NCBI GenBank assembly: GCA_964543475.1 | Contig: CAZIYJ010000011.1 | Location: 35,528-99,527, forward strand | DNA from: JAYSYM01 sp964543475 | Lineage (GTDB): Bacteria > Bdellovibrionota > Bdellovibrionia > Bdellovibrionales > JAMPXM01 | Length of the DNA: 64,000 nucleotides | Direction of reading: 5' to 3' | Translations under genes and position numbers: made by a program | In this document: positions 8,195-16,242 of the stretch, piece by piece | Layout: the number at the start of each line of letters is the position of its first letter | Numbering within the stretch: position 1 is the first letter of the stretch | Notes under the pieces: model-generated | What the model was told of the DNA's origin: nothing | Databases searched by the model: none | The model's input: the letters and a program-made list of their open reading frames with translations, nothing else

Positions 8195-9544
8195 TCACAT
8201 CGACTGAGAGAAAACTTGTGTTTGCGGAGCCTTTTCCCGAAGTCGCTGATCTAATGCCATACAAGCGTTGCGTAAAAATGGTCGACCCTCATCGGTAAGA
8301 ATAAGTTTGCGATTTTCAACTCTAACCAAACGATCTTTGATCAAGCTCTCCAGAAACTTTTTCGTGTCCTCAGCTTGCTCGTCACTCTCGAGCTCAACTT
8401 CCCATTGAGTCATGAACTGAAGAATCTGCTCTCTTCGCTTTCGATCGATCTCAGATAAAATGTGACCACGCAGAGTTGGTACTTCACCCGCCTGCACTCG
8501 ACGCTCGTAGACAGGTAAAGCTTTTTCGTTTTGATGAAAGCAGCCCGGAGCTTCAGAGATCGAACTTACGCCCAGCCCTAAAAGAACATCCGTGCGATGC
8601 TCGGTGTAACCCATGAAATTGCGATGGAGCGTTCCCTCGCGTTCGGCTTGAGAAAGTGCGTCGGTAGGAAGAGCGAAGTGATCCATTCCAATCTCTCGGT
8701 ACCCAGCATTTTGAAGAATCTCGCGAGCGATCTCATAAAGACGGCGCTTCTCTTCTCCGACCGGGAGCTCTTCGTCTTTAAACAGTCTCTGCGCAGGCTT
8801 GATCCACGGCACAAGTGCAAAACTGTAAAGCGCAATTCGATCTGGACGAAGTTTAACCGTGAGCTCAGCCATTTCTCTGATCGACTCATCAGTTTGTTTC
8901 GGAAGACCATAAATCAAATCGAAATTCACTGACGTGTATCCGAGCTCGCGTGACTCCCGAGATATTTGCTCGGTCATTTCTCGCGGCTGAATTCGGTTAA
9001 TCAATCGCTGTACTTCAGGGTTAAAATCTTGAACGCCTAGGCTCACGCGGCTAAAGCCAAGCTGTCTCAGCTCTACAAGCTGATCGCGCGTAGTTCTTCG
9101 CGGATCGACTTCGATTGATCCTTCAAAGTTCTCTTTGTCAATTGTCACTCGAGAATAGATTTCCTCGACAAGCTTCTTAAGATTGCTAGCCGAGAAGAAA
9201 GTGGGAGAGCCTCCACCAAAATGCAACTGGCGTAACGGGCGATTTCGCATCTCGGGTACTGCTTTAAGATAGGCATCAAGCTCATTCAACAGAAGCTGAA
9301 GGTACGGCTCTTCGCGCTTATGATCTTTGGTGATCGAAGTGTTACAACCGCAAAATGTGCAGAGCGTTTCGCAAAATGGAATATGGATATACATCGACCA
9401 ACTCATCGAATTTTTATCGAAGGCAGACTTTAAGTGGCTGATCCATTGTTCGGTAGTTGGCGAATCCGTCCAGTACGGGACCGTCGGATAACTTGTGTAA
9501 CGGGGCGCCGGGATGTCGTATTTTTTAAATAACTCTGAACTCAC
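8195..9544 (-). CDS. hemN: Oxygen-independent coproporphyrinogen III dehydrogenase (radical SAM)
   Basis: 449 residues from GTG 9544, whose GTGA overlaps the hemE stop. The N-terminus then reads SSELFKKYDIPAPRYTSYPT, the typical HemN start; the longer open frame to 9628 overlaps hemE and is unlikely. The radical-SAM cluster motif is IPFCETLCTFCGC (CxxxCxxC), followed by FGGGSPTF. The enzyme decarboxylates two propionates without oxygen. Together with the oxygen-dependent HemY, this gives a mixed pathway that may suit low or variable oxygen. Confidence 0.95.
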   Translation of the reverse strand: MSSELFKKYDIPAPRYTSYPTVPYWTDSPTTEQWISHLKSAFDKNSMSWSMYIHIPFCETLCTFCGCNTSITKDHKREEPYLQLLLNELDAYLKAVPEMRNRPLRQLHFGGGSPTFFSASNLKKLVEEIYSRVTIDKENFEGSIEVDPRRTTRDQLVELRQLGFSRVSLGVQDFNPEVQRLINRIQPREMTEQISRESRELGYTSVNFDLIYGLPKQTDESIREMAELTVKLRPDRIALYSFALVPWIKPAQRLFKDEELPVGEEKRRLYEIAREILQNAGYREIGMDHFALPTDALSQAEREGTLHRNFMGYTEHRTDVLLGLGVSSISEAPGCFHQNEKALPVYERRVQAGEVPTLRGHILSEIDRKRREQILQFMTQWEVELESDEQAEDTKKFLESLIKDRLVRVENRKLILTDEGRPFLRNACMALDQRLREKAPQTQVFSQSM

Positions 9545-10563
9545 GAGAATACCTCTCGAACCAGCTGAACGAACATTCGAACGTTTTCTTCTGGAGTGGC
9601 AGGCAAAACTCCGTGACCAAGGCCGCATACCCAGCCTGCACGCTGTTCTGGAGAAAGTTTTTTTATTCCTTCAAGATATCTCATGGCCCAGACTTTAAAG
9701 TCATTCGGTTCTAAAAATAGAAGCGATTGATCAAAGTTTCCTTGGACGAAACCGAGTTTGTAGTTCGGTAACACTTCAGTGAAATCCCAGCGGTGATCAA
9801 ATCCTAAACCACAAATTGGACTGCCCGGTTTAAAAAGTTTGTGCTGAAGATGCGGGGCCTGAATTTGCTTTGCGTAGTACCCGACTTTGCCCGGAAAGTC
9901 CTTGCTCATCTTCTCGAGCTGCGGAACGACAACGTCATGATAGAAAGCCGGAGAAAGCTCGCCCGCAGCAGTGTCAAGAATCATCACAACTTCGGCGCCA
10001 CCTTCAAGTTGCAATTCGATGTTACGCTTGAGAAGCGGCAATAAGACTTCGCAGAACTTTGCAAACAGCTGATTGAGTCGCTTACTCTTCTCAAGCCCGC
10101 CCTTGTGGGCACCCTCGACTGCATATGTGAATAGTGTCCAAGGACCGCCGACAAATCCGATGAGACTTTTATTTTGAGGTAAGCGCTTTCGAGTGTGAAT
10201 CATCGCTTCCTTTTGAAACATGACTCCTTCAAGCGATTCACTAACTGGCCGGAGCTTAGAGATATTACTCTCGTCAAGCTGCCACTCTAAGCGCGGCGCG
10301 GGATCATAGTGCAGACCCATTCCCATCGCTTCCAGCGGAAACAAGAGATCACTAAAGAGAATTGCGATATCAAAGTCAAAGTCCTGAATCGGCCCCATTG
10401 CAACTTCAGCAGCCAACTCCGGAACCTTGCAAAGCTCCATAAAGCCATTTTTTGAACGAAGTGCTTGATAGTGTTTGTGATAGCGGCCCGCCTGCCGCAT
10501 AAACCAAATTGGCGGCGTATTCTGAGGCACTCTATTTAGGCTATTTTGAAATTTCTGATTCAT
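9541..10563 (-). CDS. hemE: Uroporphyrinogen decarboxylase
   Basis: 340 residues, normal length. Signature PIWFMRQAGRYHKHYQ at residues about 18-33, and the second signature GFVGGPWTLFTYAVEG near the middle. It converts uroporphyrinogen III to coproporphyrinogen III in the cytoplasm. AGGAAG stands before the ATG. It begins 9 bases after the response-regulator stop, so the two-component genes and hemE are almost certainly on one mRNA. Confidence 0.96.
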   Translation of the reverse strand: MNQKFQNSLNRVPQNTPPIWFMRQAGRYHKHYQALRSKNGFMELCKVPELAAEVAMGPIQDFDFDIAILFSDLLFPLEAMGMGLHYDPAPRLEWQLDESNISKLRPVSESLEGVMFQKEAMIHTRKRLPQNKSLIGFVGGPWTLFTYAVEGAHKGGLEKSKRLNQLFAKFCEVLLPLLKRNIELQLEGGAEVVMILDTAAGELSPAFYHDVVVPQLEKMSKDFPGKVGYYAKQIQAPHLQHKLFKPGSPICGLGFDHRWDFTEVLPNYKLGFVQGNFDQSLLFLEPNDFKVWAMRYLEGIKKLSPEQRAGWVCGLGHGVLPATPEENVRMFVQLVREVFS

Positions 10564-10572
10564 ATCGGCTTC

Positions 10573-11253
10573 CTATTCTTTTGATTCTTCAGCGACCCAC
10601 TGATATCCGACCCCGCGAACAGATCGAATCATTTCGCCTTCAGAATCGTTTATCGCCTGTCGCAGGCGCACGATTGCATTATCAACTGTTCGATGAGTTG
10701 GAAATTTATCTTCTCCCCAAATCTCATTGAGAATCTCATCGCGACTTAACACCTGCGGCGCTCGTTGAATTAAAAATTTGATTAGCTGAAAGTCTCGGGC
10801 TTGAAGAAATTCTTTTTCGCCGCTTTCGCTGATGACGGCCTGACTTTCAAGATCCAGTGTTTTGCCAAAGCATTTGATTTTGGCTTGAGGAGCATGATTT
10901 TGAAGAACGTGCTTTATTCTTAAAAGTAACTCTTTTAAATGAAATGGCTTTGGAATGAATTCTTCGGCTCCAATTTCGTAGCCAGTCAGTCGATTTTCAG
11001 CAGTGCTAAGTGCCGTCATAAAAAGAAATGGCGCAGAACTGCTTTTGCGAATTTCTGTTCCAAGATCAAACCCAGAACCGTCTGGCAAACTGACATCTAA
11101 AATTACTAAGTCAAATCGCGACTCTTTAATTTGCGAAAGCGCATTTGAAAAATTTTGCGCCCAAGTCACATCGTAAGACTCTTTCTCCAGTCGCTCTTTT
11201 AGCGTCTCGCCTAAAGACTTGTCGTCTTCAACCAATAGCAATCGCGCAATCAT
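10573..11253 (-). CDS. OmpR-family response regulator
   Basis: 226 residues. Receiver domain about 1-115 with acidic pair VEDD, phospho-acceptor Asp in LVILDVSLPDGSG, Thr in LFMTALS and Lys in EFIPKPFHLKELL. Winged-helix DNA-binding domain about 125-222 (RAPQVLSRDEILNEIWG, HRTVDNAIVRLRQ). The ATG overlaps the histidine-kinase stop by 4 bases, and both genes lie between hemL and hemE. Regulation of haem synthesis or a haem-linked function is an attractive inference, not shown by sequence. Confidence 0.95.
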   Translation of the reverse strand: MIARLLLVEDDKSLGETLKERLEKESYDVTWAQNFSNALSQIKESRFDLVILDVSLPDGSGFDLGTEIRKSSSAPFLFMTALSTAENRLTGYEIGAEEFIPKPFHLKELLLRIKHVLQNHAPQAKIKCFGKTLDLESQAVISESGEKEFLQARDFQLIKFLIQRAPQVLSRDEILNEIWGEDKFPTHRTVDNAIVRLRQAINDSEGEMIRSVRGVGYQWVAEESKE

Positions 11254-12101
11254 ACGCCACCCGCTTTGGGCAGTTTCACTTCAGCCGAAAACTTGGGAGA
11301 GAAATTGAAAATCACTTTGCCGTTCATTTTCTCAACCAGCATCTTCACTAAATAAAGACCAACTCCGCTGCCGCTTCCGCCATGATGCTGGTGAAACGGC
11401 TGAGCAATGTGGCGAGGATCGCCGACGAAGCCACGGCCCTCATCAGTCACCAAAAGAGATACTATGTTCCCTTGAGCATGCTCAGCAACGCGGACTTCAT
11501 TTGCTTGTCCGTGGACAACAGCATTTTGGATCAAATTTTTAAATACGCTCTCAAGAGCTCGTGGGTCAGCTTTGACTTTCGACTTTGCTTGAACATCAAG
11601 CTTGAGATCTGGCCACTCAAGAGCAAGTGATTTGAAAAAACGCTCAAGCGAAATTTCTTCGATATGAAGAGCTGCCATCTGAGGGTTAGCGACAAAAAGT
11701 GAGTTTTCGAGTTGAAGCTGTAAGCGCACGGTGTCTTTGACAAGACGCTTTAAGAGCTTTGCCTCGTCGGCGCCTTTAAGATCTTCTTCTAATGACTCAG
11801 CCTGAAGACGCAAACTTGCAAGCGAGGTTTTTAGATCATGAGTGAAGCTTGTAAAAAAAATTTGGATTTGATTCGCACGCTTTGTCTCGCGAGAGATGTA
11901 GTAAAGCAGCGTCACTCCGCCGATCAGCAGAAGAATAAATAAAAATCCTCCTTCCATGATCAGCATTCGATGTTGCCGGTCTGACGTTTCACCAATCAAA
12001 CGAAGTGCAAAAATAAACCACCAGCCAGCTAATGCCAGAGTCGTGACGATCCAGGCCACGACTGCGATAAGTTTAAAATAGTCTTTCTTCGTTCGTGCCA
12101 C
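11250..12101 (-). CDS. Membrane sensor histidine kinase
   Basis: 283 residues. Two N-terminal membrane helices (about 10-32 and 45-65) with almost no periplasmic loop, then a dimerisation and phospho-acceptor helix with SFTHDLKTSLASLRLQ, and a HATPase domain (FKNLIQNAVVHG, DEGRGF, GSGVGLYLVKMLVEKMNG). The minimal sensor suggests detection within the membrane or the cytoplasm. It starts 5 bases after the hemL stop and overlaps its regulator by 4. Such intramembrane-sensing kinases often pair with a transporter, but none is here. Confidence 0.93.
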   Translation of the reverse strand: MARTKKDYFKLIAVVAWIVTTLALAGWWFIFALRLIGETSDRQHRMLIMEGGFLFILLLIGGVTLLYYISRETKRANQIQIFFTSFTHDLKTSLASLRLQAESLEEDLKGADEAKLLKRLVKDTVRLQLQLENSLFVANPQMAALHIEEISLERFFKSLALEWPDLKLDVQAKSKVKADPRALESVFKNLIQNAVVHGQANEVRVAEHAQGNIVSLLVTDEGRGFVGDPRHIAQPFHQHHGGSGSGVGLYLVKMLVEKMNGKVIFNFSPKFSAEVKLPKAGGV

Positions 12102-12106
12102 TTAAA

Positions 12107-13402
12107 TTACTTTCCTAATGCTCTTTCGATTCGCTTGACTGCTTCATCAAGAATTTGCGGAGTGTGAGCATATCCAATGAATCCAACTTCGTATCCGCTA
12201 GGCGCTAGATAAACACCTTCATTAAGACAATTGTGAAAAATCGCTTTAAAGTTTGCTGCGTGATCTGAGGGAATTTGCTCAAGGCGTCTGATCACTCCAT
12301 TAACTTTTGGGTGAATCCAAAAAACAGAGCCCACTCTTGCGATATCAAGAGTCGGCGCTTTTTGCTCAAAGACCTTCTTTAACTTCGTTGTAAAATCAAC
12401 TGCGCGCTTTTCAAGTTCTACATAAATATTTTCGCGAACAACTTTTTCGAGCGTCGCAAGACCCGCAGACATTCCAACCGGATTAGCACTTAAAGTGCCG
12501 GCCTGATAAACGGGTCCCATTGGCGCCACTAGATCCATTATATCAGCGCGGCCGCCGTAGGCCCCGACTGGGAATCCGCCACCAATTACTTTTCCGTAAG
12601 TCACTAAGTCAGGGCGAATTCCAGTTTGCTCGGCCATTCCGCCAAGCCCCACACGGAACCCAGAAATGACTTCATCAAAAATCATCAATGCGCCATTTTT
12701 GTGTGCGACTTCGGTGATTTGTTTTAAGAACTCAAGTCGCTGAATGAGAAGTCCATAGTTAGCCGGTAGCGGCTCTACGATGACGGCTGCAATCTCTCCA
12801 GGATGTTTTGCAAAAATCTTTTCAAATGCCTCAATATCATCAAGCGGAGCCACCAAAGTTTCAGAAGCAAAGCCAGGCGAAACCCCGGCGCTATCAGCGG
12901 CTGATTGCCCATCGCCTAATCCAGCAAGTCCACTGCCCGCTTTTACGAGCAAAGAATCTGCGTGACCATGGTAGCAACCATCAAACTTTAAAATCTTATG
13001 GCGCTTGGTAAATGCGCGAGCCACGCGAAGCGCACTCATCACAGCTTCAGTTCCCGAACTAACAAAGCGAACTTTTTCAACCCACGGAACTTTCGAAGTA
13101 ATAAACTCTGCGAGCGCTAAAGAATAGGGCTCGCAAGCCCCAAAGCTCCAGGCTGTTTGAACCATCTCTTGCACAACGCGAGTCACATCGGGGTCACGGT
13201 GCCCTAGCAGCAACGGCCCAAAGCTCTGGCAGAAATCAATAACAGTTTCTCCGTCGACAGTGGTGAGCTCGGCACCTTGCGCTGATTTAAAAAATACGGG
13301 CTGACCGCCGACACTTTTAAACGCGCGCACAGGACTATGGACACCGCCTGGTGCAACTTTTTTTGCGCGCTCAAAATATTGATTTGAAAGTTCCATTTTC
13401 AT
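12107..13402 (-). CDS. hemL: Glutamate-1-semialdehyde 2,1-aminomutase
   Basis: 431 residues from ATG 13402, whose ATGA overlaps the hemC/hemD stop. PLP-dependent fold type I enzyme. The glycine-rich SSGTEAVMSALRVAR, the cofactor Asp in LMIFDEVISGFR and the Schiff-base Lys in TYGKVIGGGFPVG are all present. It makes 5-aminolevulinate from glutamate-1-semialdehyde, so with hemA it forms the C5 pathway. Length and motifs are ordinary. Confidence 0.96.
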   Translation of the reverse strand: MKMELSNQYFERAKKVAPGGVHSPVRAFKSVGGQPVFFKSAQGAELTTVDGETVIDFCQSFGPLLLGHRDPDVTRVVQEMVQTAWSFGACEPYSLALAEFITSKVPWVEKVRFVSSGTEAVMSALRVARAFTKRHKILKFDGCYHGHADSLLVKAGSGLAGLGDGQSAADSAGVSPGFASETLVAPLDDIEAFEKIFAKHPGEIAAVIVEPLPANYGLLIQRLEFLKQITEVAHKNGALMIFDEVISGFRVGLGGMAEQTGIRPDLVTYGKVIGGGFPVGAYGGRADIMDLVAPMGPVYQAGTLSANPVGMSAGLATLEKVVRENIYVELEKRAVDFTTKLKKVFEQKAPTLDIARVGSVFWIHPKVNGVIRRLEQIPSDHAANFKAIFHNCLNEGVYLAPSGYEVGFIGYAHTPQILDEAVKRIERALGK

Positions 13403-14934
13403 TTTAGACTCCGTTTCCAAGCCTCGTACCCAAGATGAATTTCGATTTTTGCATTGTCACCCAATGTCTTACGCAAGTGGGTGTAAGTATGTCCAGGTCC
13501 GCACGCATGATTCGCATCACGTAAACGAGGCTGATGCTTGATGGCTTCATCAAATGTTGAACCACTCATCCAAAAGAAGTGAGTTTTTCCCTCAAACTGC
13601 TCGGCAATAGCCGCGGCTGATGCCTTTGGCACAAGCTTATAGGTCGCAAGGTTCGTCATCGGGCCAATTTCAGGAGCTTCAGCGTGAGTCAGCTTAGTCA
13701 TTTTAATTGACCGTCCAACGAGAGTATCAATGTTCGGAAGCTCTGACTCACCTAGGCTATCCGATGTGCCGTGTACCCACAGGCCCCGCGCAGCAAGCTT
13801 TTTCCAAGTTTGAAGGCCAGCGCACCACACAAGTTTTTCTCTTAAACTTAAGCCTTCAGGCCACGCATTCTCCCGCGCAATCCAAACGAGGTCAGCCGCA
13901 TCGAGCTTTTTAGATTTAATAATCACTGCTTCCCGATTAAAGAAAAACGATTCTTTCGGATCTTCTGGCCAAATGCGAGGGCGTGAATTCTGAACTGGAG
14001 GTTGCTTGAGTGACTGATCGAGCGGCCGACTAACAGAGGCCTGATTGAGAACTTCGCCAGAATCTGTAAGGCCCCTCAAGAACATGACGTTACCGTACTC
14101 GCGCGGCAAAATACTTACGCCGATTTTTTGATGACAGCCGCCGCCGTAACCAGACAGCACATTACGCTCGAGATTTACTGCTTCAAAAGTTTTCGAACAG
14201 TGAATTGAGCTTAGCAGTTCAATTAAATCTTTGCGTTCGTTTTTGATTTCAATTGCTAAAGCACCTTGCGCAGCTGCTGTTGGGTTTAAACTTAAAGGCA
14301 GAACCATGAACTCACAACGGTTCAAAACGTCTCGCATCTCAGAGCGAGTTTGTGCAAATTCTTCCTGCGGACTACCAAGCAAGCGATCAAGAGCGGCTTT
14401 TGCTACAACTAACGCATCAGCATCTTCAATTAAAAGTTTCTTAAGCCGTGTTGGAATATTACCGCGAACTGATACAAATTCGACATCACTGGGTGTGAAC
14501 GGAAGATACTCTTTTAAAAACGGAGCCAGATTATAAGCTCGGCGCGGAGAACTTGTGAGGACTCTCAAATTTCGACTTCGTCCTTCAAGCGCTTCGCTCA
14601 AACGGTCTTTGCGAAACAATAAAACGTCCCGGAGATCAACTCGCGGAAGAGTTGCTACAACCTGACTGTTTTTTCTTGCCTCTGTCGGAAGATCCTTCCA
14701 AGAGTGAACAACCATGTCGCACTTACCAGCTTCGAGGTCTTGCACGAAGTCTTCGGTAAATACTCCACGCTCTGGCATTTTCCAAAGCGGATCTTGCTGA
14801 TTCAAATCACCAAGAGATGCTCTGAACTGAAACTCAACTTTTACATCTGGATTTTTGGCGCAAATGGCTTCTGCAACTTGGTACGCTTGAAGCTTTGCTA
14901 GATCCGATTGCCTAGCAGCAATCTTTAAGCGCAT
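13399..14934 (-). CDS. hemC: Porphobilinogen deaminase fused to a uroporphyrinogen III synthase-like domain
   Basis: 511 residues, much longer than the usual 300-320. The first about 330 residues are HemC: RLKIAARQSDLAKLQAYQV, VVHSWKDLPTE, TSSPRRAYNL and the dipyrromethane-cofactor Cys267 in YGGGCHQKIG. The remaining about 170 residues are divergent but end with FFWMSGSTFDEAI and HACGPGHTYTHLRK, which resemble the C-terminal half of HemD. No separate hemD occurs in the operon, so a bifunctional HemCD is likely. I chose ATG 14934 because GGGAAG lies just upstream and the protein then starts like HemC; 14946 is possible. Confidence 0.88.
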   Translation of the reverse strand: MRLKIAARQSDLAKLQAYQVAEAICAKNPDVKVEFQFRASLGDLNQQDPLWKMPERGVFTEDFVQDLEAGKCDMVVHSWKDLPTEARKNSQVVATLPRVDLRDVLLFRKDRLSEALEGRSRNLRVLTSSPRRAYNLAPFLKEYLPFTPSDVEFVSVRGNIPTRLKKLLIEDADALVVAKAALDRLLGSPQEEFAQTRSEMRDVLNRCEFMVLPLSLNPTAAAQGALAIEIKNERKDLIELLSSIHCSKTFEAVNLERNVLSGYGGGCHQKIGVSILPREYGNVMFLRGLTDSGEVLNQASVSRPLDQSLKQPPVQNSRPRIWPEDPKESFFFNREAVIIKSKKLDAADLVWIARENAWPEGLSLREKLVWCAGLQTWKKLAARGLWVHGTSDSLGESELPNIDTLVGRSIKMTKLTHAEAPEIGPMTNLATYKLVPKASAAAIAEQFEGKTHFFWMSGSTFDEAIKHQPRLRDANHACGPGHTYTHLRKTLGDNAKIEIHLGYEAWKRSLK

Positions 14935-15824
14935 ACGTCTTCCCATCCAAATGGACGGTACTCGACGTGTTGTTCACGAACTGTAACCGCTTGGCTAATC
15001 TCTTTTAGCGCACGGTCCTTGCGCTCATGCAAGATGTTCTGATTCTCAGTGATTCGCTCAAACAATTCTTTAAGCAGAATCGATTTAGAAACTTCAAGCG
15101 AAATTAGATCGAGGTGAGAGTCACCACGAAGATCAATTAACACTTCAAAATTTAATGAGCGAGCCCATGTGTTTAACCAACTCGCTTCTACTGGTGCTGC
15201 AACGATCAATGCTGATAGACCTGAAAATTGGGTAGCCGAGTTTGATAGAGAATGAATTTGAATATTTGGAAAATCGATAAGCGCTTTTCGTGCTCGCTTT
15301 TCGTTTCGGGCATGCACATGTACAACGGCGCCGTCTTTACCTAACCAAGGCAAAATCTCGCGCGTCAGTTGGCCTGCGCCGATGATATGAACATGTTTGA
15401 TACCCTTTAATTCTTTTCGAACGAGACTTCCGTATGACTGGCTACCAAGATCTTTTAAATGAAGATCACGGACTCGTTTTGCATCTTCATTGAGTGCGCG
15501 AAGAAATCTTCGCAGCGGAGCTGAGCCAATATCTGCGACTGATTCGTACTGAGTTGCGGCCGTTTTAAATTGACCGAAAATTTCGGTCTCGCCTACCAGT
15601 GGAGATTTCAACCCACAGATCACTTCAAGCATAAAGCGATAGGCGTTAGCACCTTCGAAAACTTCAAACTGCTCATTGTTCACGACATGACTATTGAGTT
15701 GAGCCGAAGGACCTACTGCAATTTTTCGCAGACAAGTCGAAAGACTGAACCAATCTTGATTAAGGAATGCCGATGTCGCCCCTCCGGGCGTCTTTTGATG
15801 AACCAAAACCAAGTCGTTAAACAT
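14925..15824 (-). CDS. hemA: Glutamyl-tRNA reductase, unusually short
   Basis: 299 residues against about 420 in typical members. The active-site Cys is at 31 in SLSTCLRK (about 50 in most). GLKSPLVGETEIFGQFKTA matches the conserved catalytic-domain motif and IIGAGQLTREIL the NADPH-binding fold. After a helix like the family's spinal helix (LFERITENQNILHERK) the protein ends, so the C-terminal dimerisation domain is missing and the N-terminus is trimmed. It is the first enzyme of the C5 haem route. There is no Shine-Dalgarno before the ATG. It overlaps hemC by 10 bases. Confidence 0.85.
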   Translation of the reverse strand: MFNDLVLVHQKTPGGATSAFLNQDWFSLSTCLRKIAVGPSAQLNSHVVNNEQFEVFEGANAYRFMLEVICGLKSPLVGETEIFGQFKTAATQYESVADIGSAPLRRFLRALNEDAKRVRDLHLKDLGSQSYGSLVRKELKGIKHVHIIGAGQLTREILPWLGKDGAVVHVHARNEKRARKALIDFPNIQIHSLSNSATQFSGLSALIVAAPVEASWLNTWARSLNFEVLIDLRGDSHLDLISLEVSKSILLKELFERITENQNILHERKDRALKEISQAVTVREQHVEYRPFGWEDVCA

Positions 15825-15834
15825 ATATAAAAGC

Positions 15835-15863
15835 TTAATATGTATAGGGTTTTGAATTGTCAC
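15835..15863 (-). promoter_or_regulatory. Possible sigma-70 promoter of the haem operon
   Basis: Read on the minus strand: GTGACA, a 17-base spacer, then TATTAA. The start point would fall only a few bases before the hemA ATG at 15824, which has no ribosome site, so a leaderless mRNA is possible. The boxes are imperfect, so this is tentative. Confidence 0.35.
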
Positions 15864-15893
15864 GGATTTGTCAGCCAAAGGCAGATTTAGGGG

Positions 15894-16214
15894 TTAAAAT
15901 TTACCCTTTTTGCCTGGCGAGCGCACAAATTGGAGGCCATAACGAGTAAGGCGTTTCCAGACAATTCGAGCAAGGACCAAACGCTTATGCTTCCGACGGT
16001 TTTTATCAATGGTATCGAAGAGGAGCTCGAGGGTCATATTCGACTTCATTTCAGTGCCAGTTTGAAGGCAGAACCCGCCAGTACTCAAGTTTACAAGAGT
16101 ACCCAGATGCCATTCGGTTTCGCCCTTCGGTCTAAACGTCGTCGGTATATCGACGGGATAGCGCGCTGGCTTTCGTGGCAGGTTACTAATTTTCCGCTTT
16201 CGATCAGTTGCCAA
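15894..16214 (-). CDS. PilZ-domain protein (c-di-GMP binding candidate)
   Basis: 106 residues, single PilZ domain. The nucleotide-binding signature is visible: the arginine motif RKPARYPVD near residue 14-22, followed by NLSTGGFCL, the (D/N)xSxxG motif. PilZ proteins bind cyclic di-GMP and pass the signal to motility or export machinery. Transcribed toward hemA with a 69-base gap, so it could share a transcript with the haem operon or merely precede it. Confidence 0.85.
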   Translation of the reverse strand: MATDRKRKISNLPRKPARYPVDIPTTFRPKGETEWHLGTLVNLSTGGFCLQTGTEMKSNMTLELLFDTIDKNRRKHKRLVLARIVWKRLTRYGLQFVRSPGKKGKF

Positions 16215-16242
16215 TGTTTCACCCGATCAGTAACGTTTGTGC

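Noticed and set aside
9545..9628. Longer N-terminus for hemN
   Set aside because: It lies within hemE and is Arg/Ser-rich; GTG 9544 overlaps the hemE stop in the pattern used by other genes in the operon.
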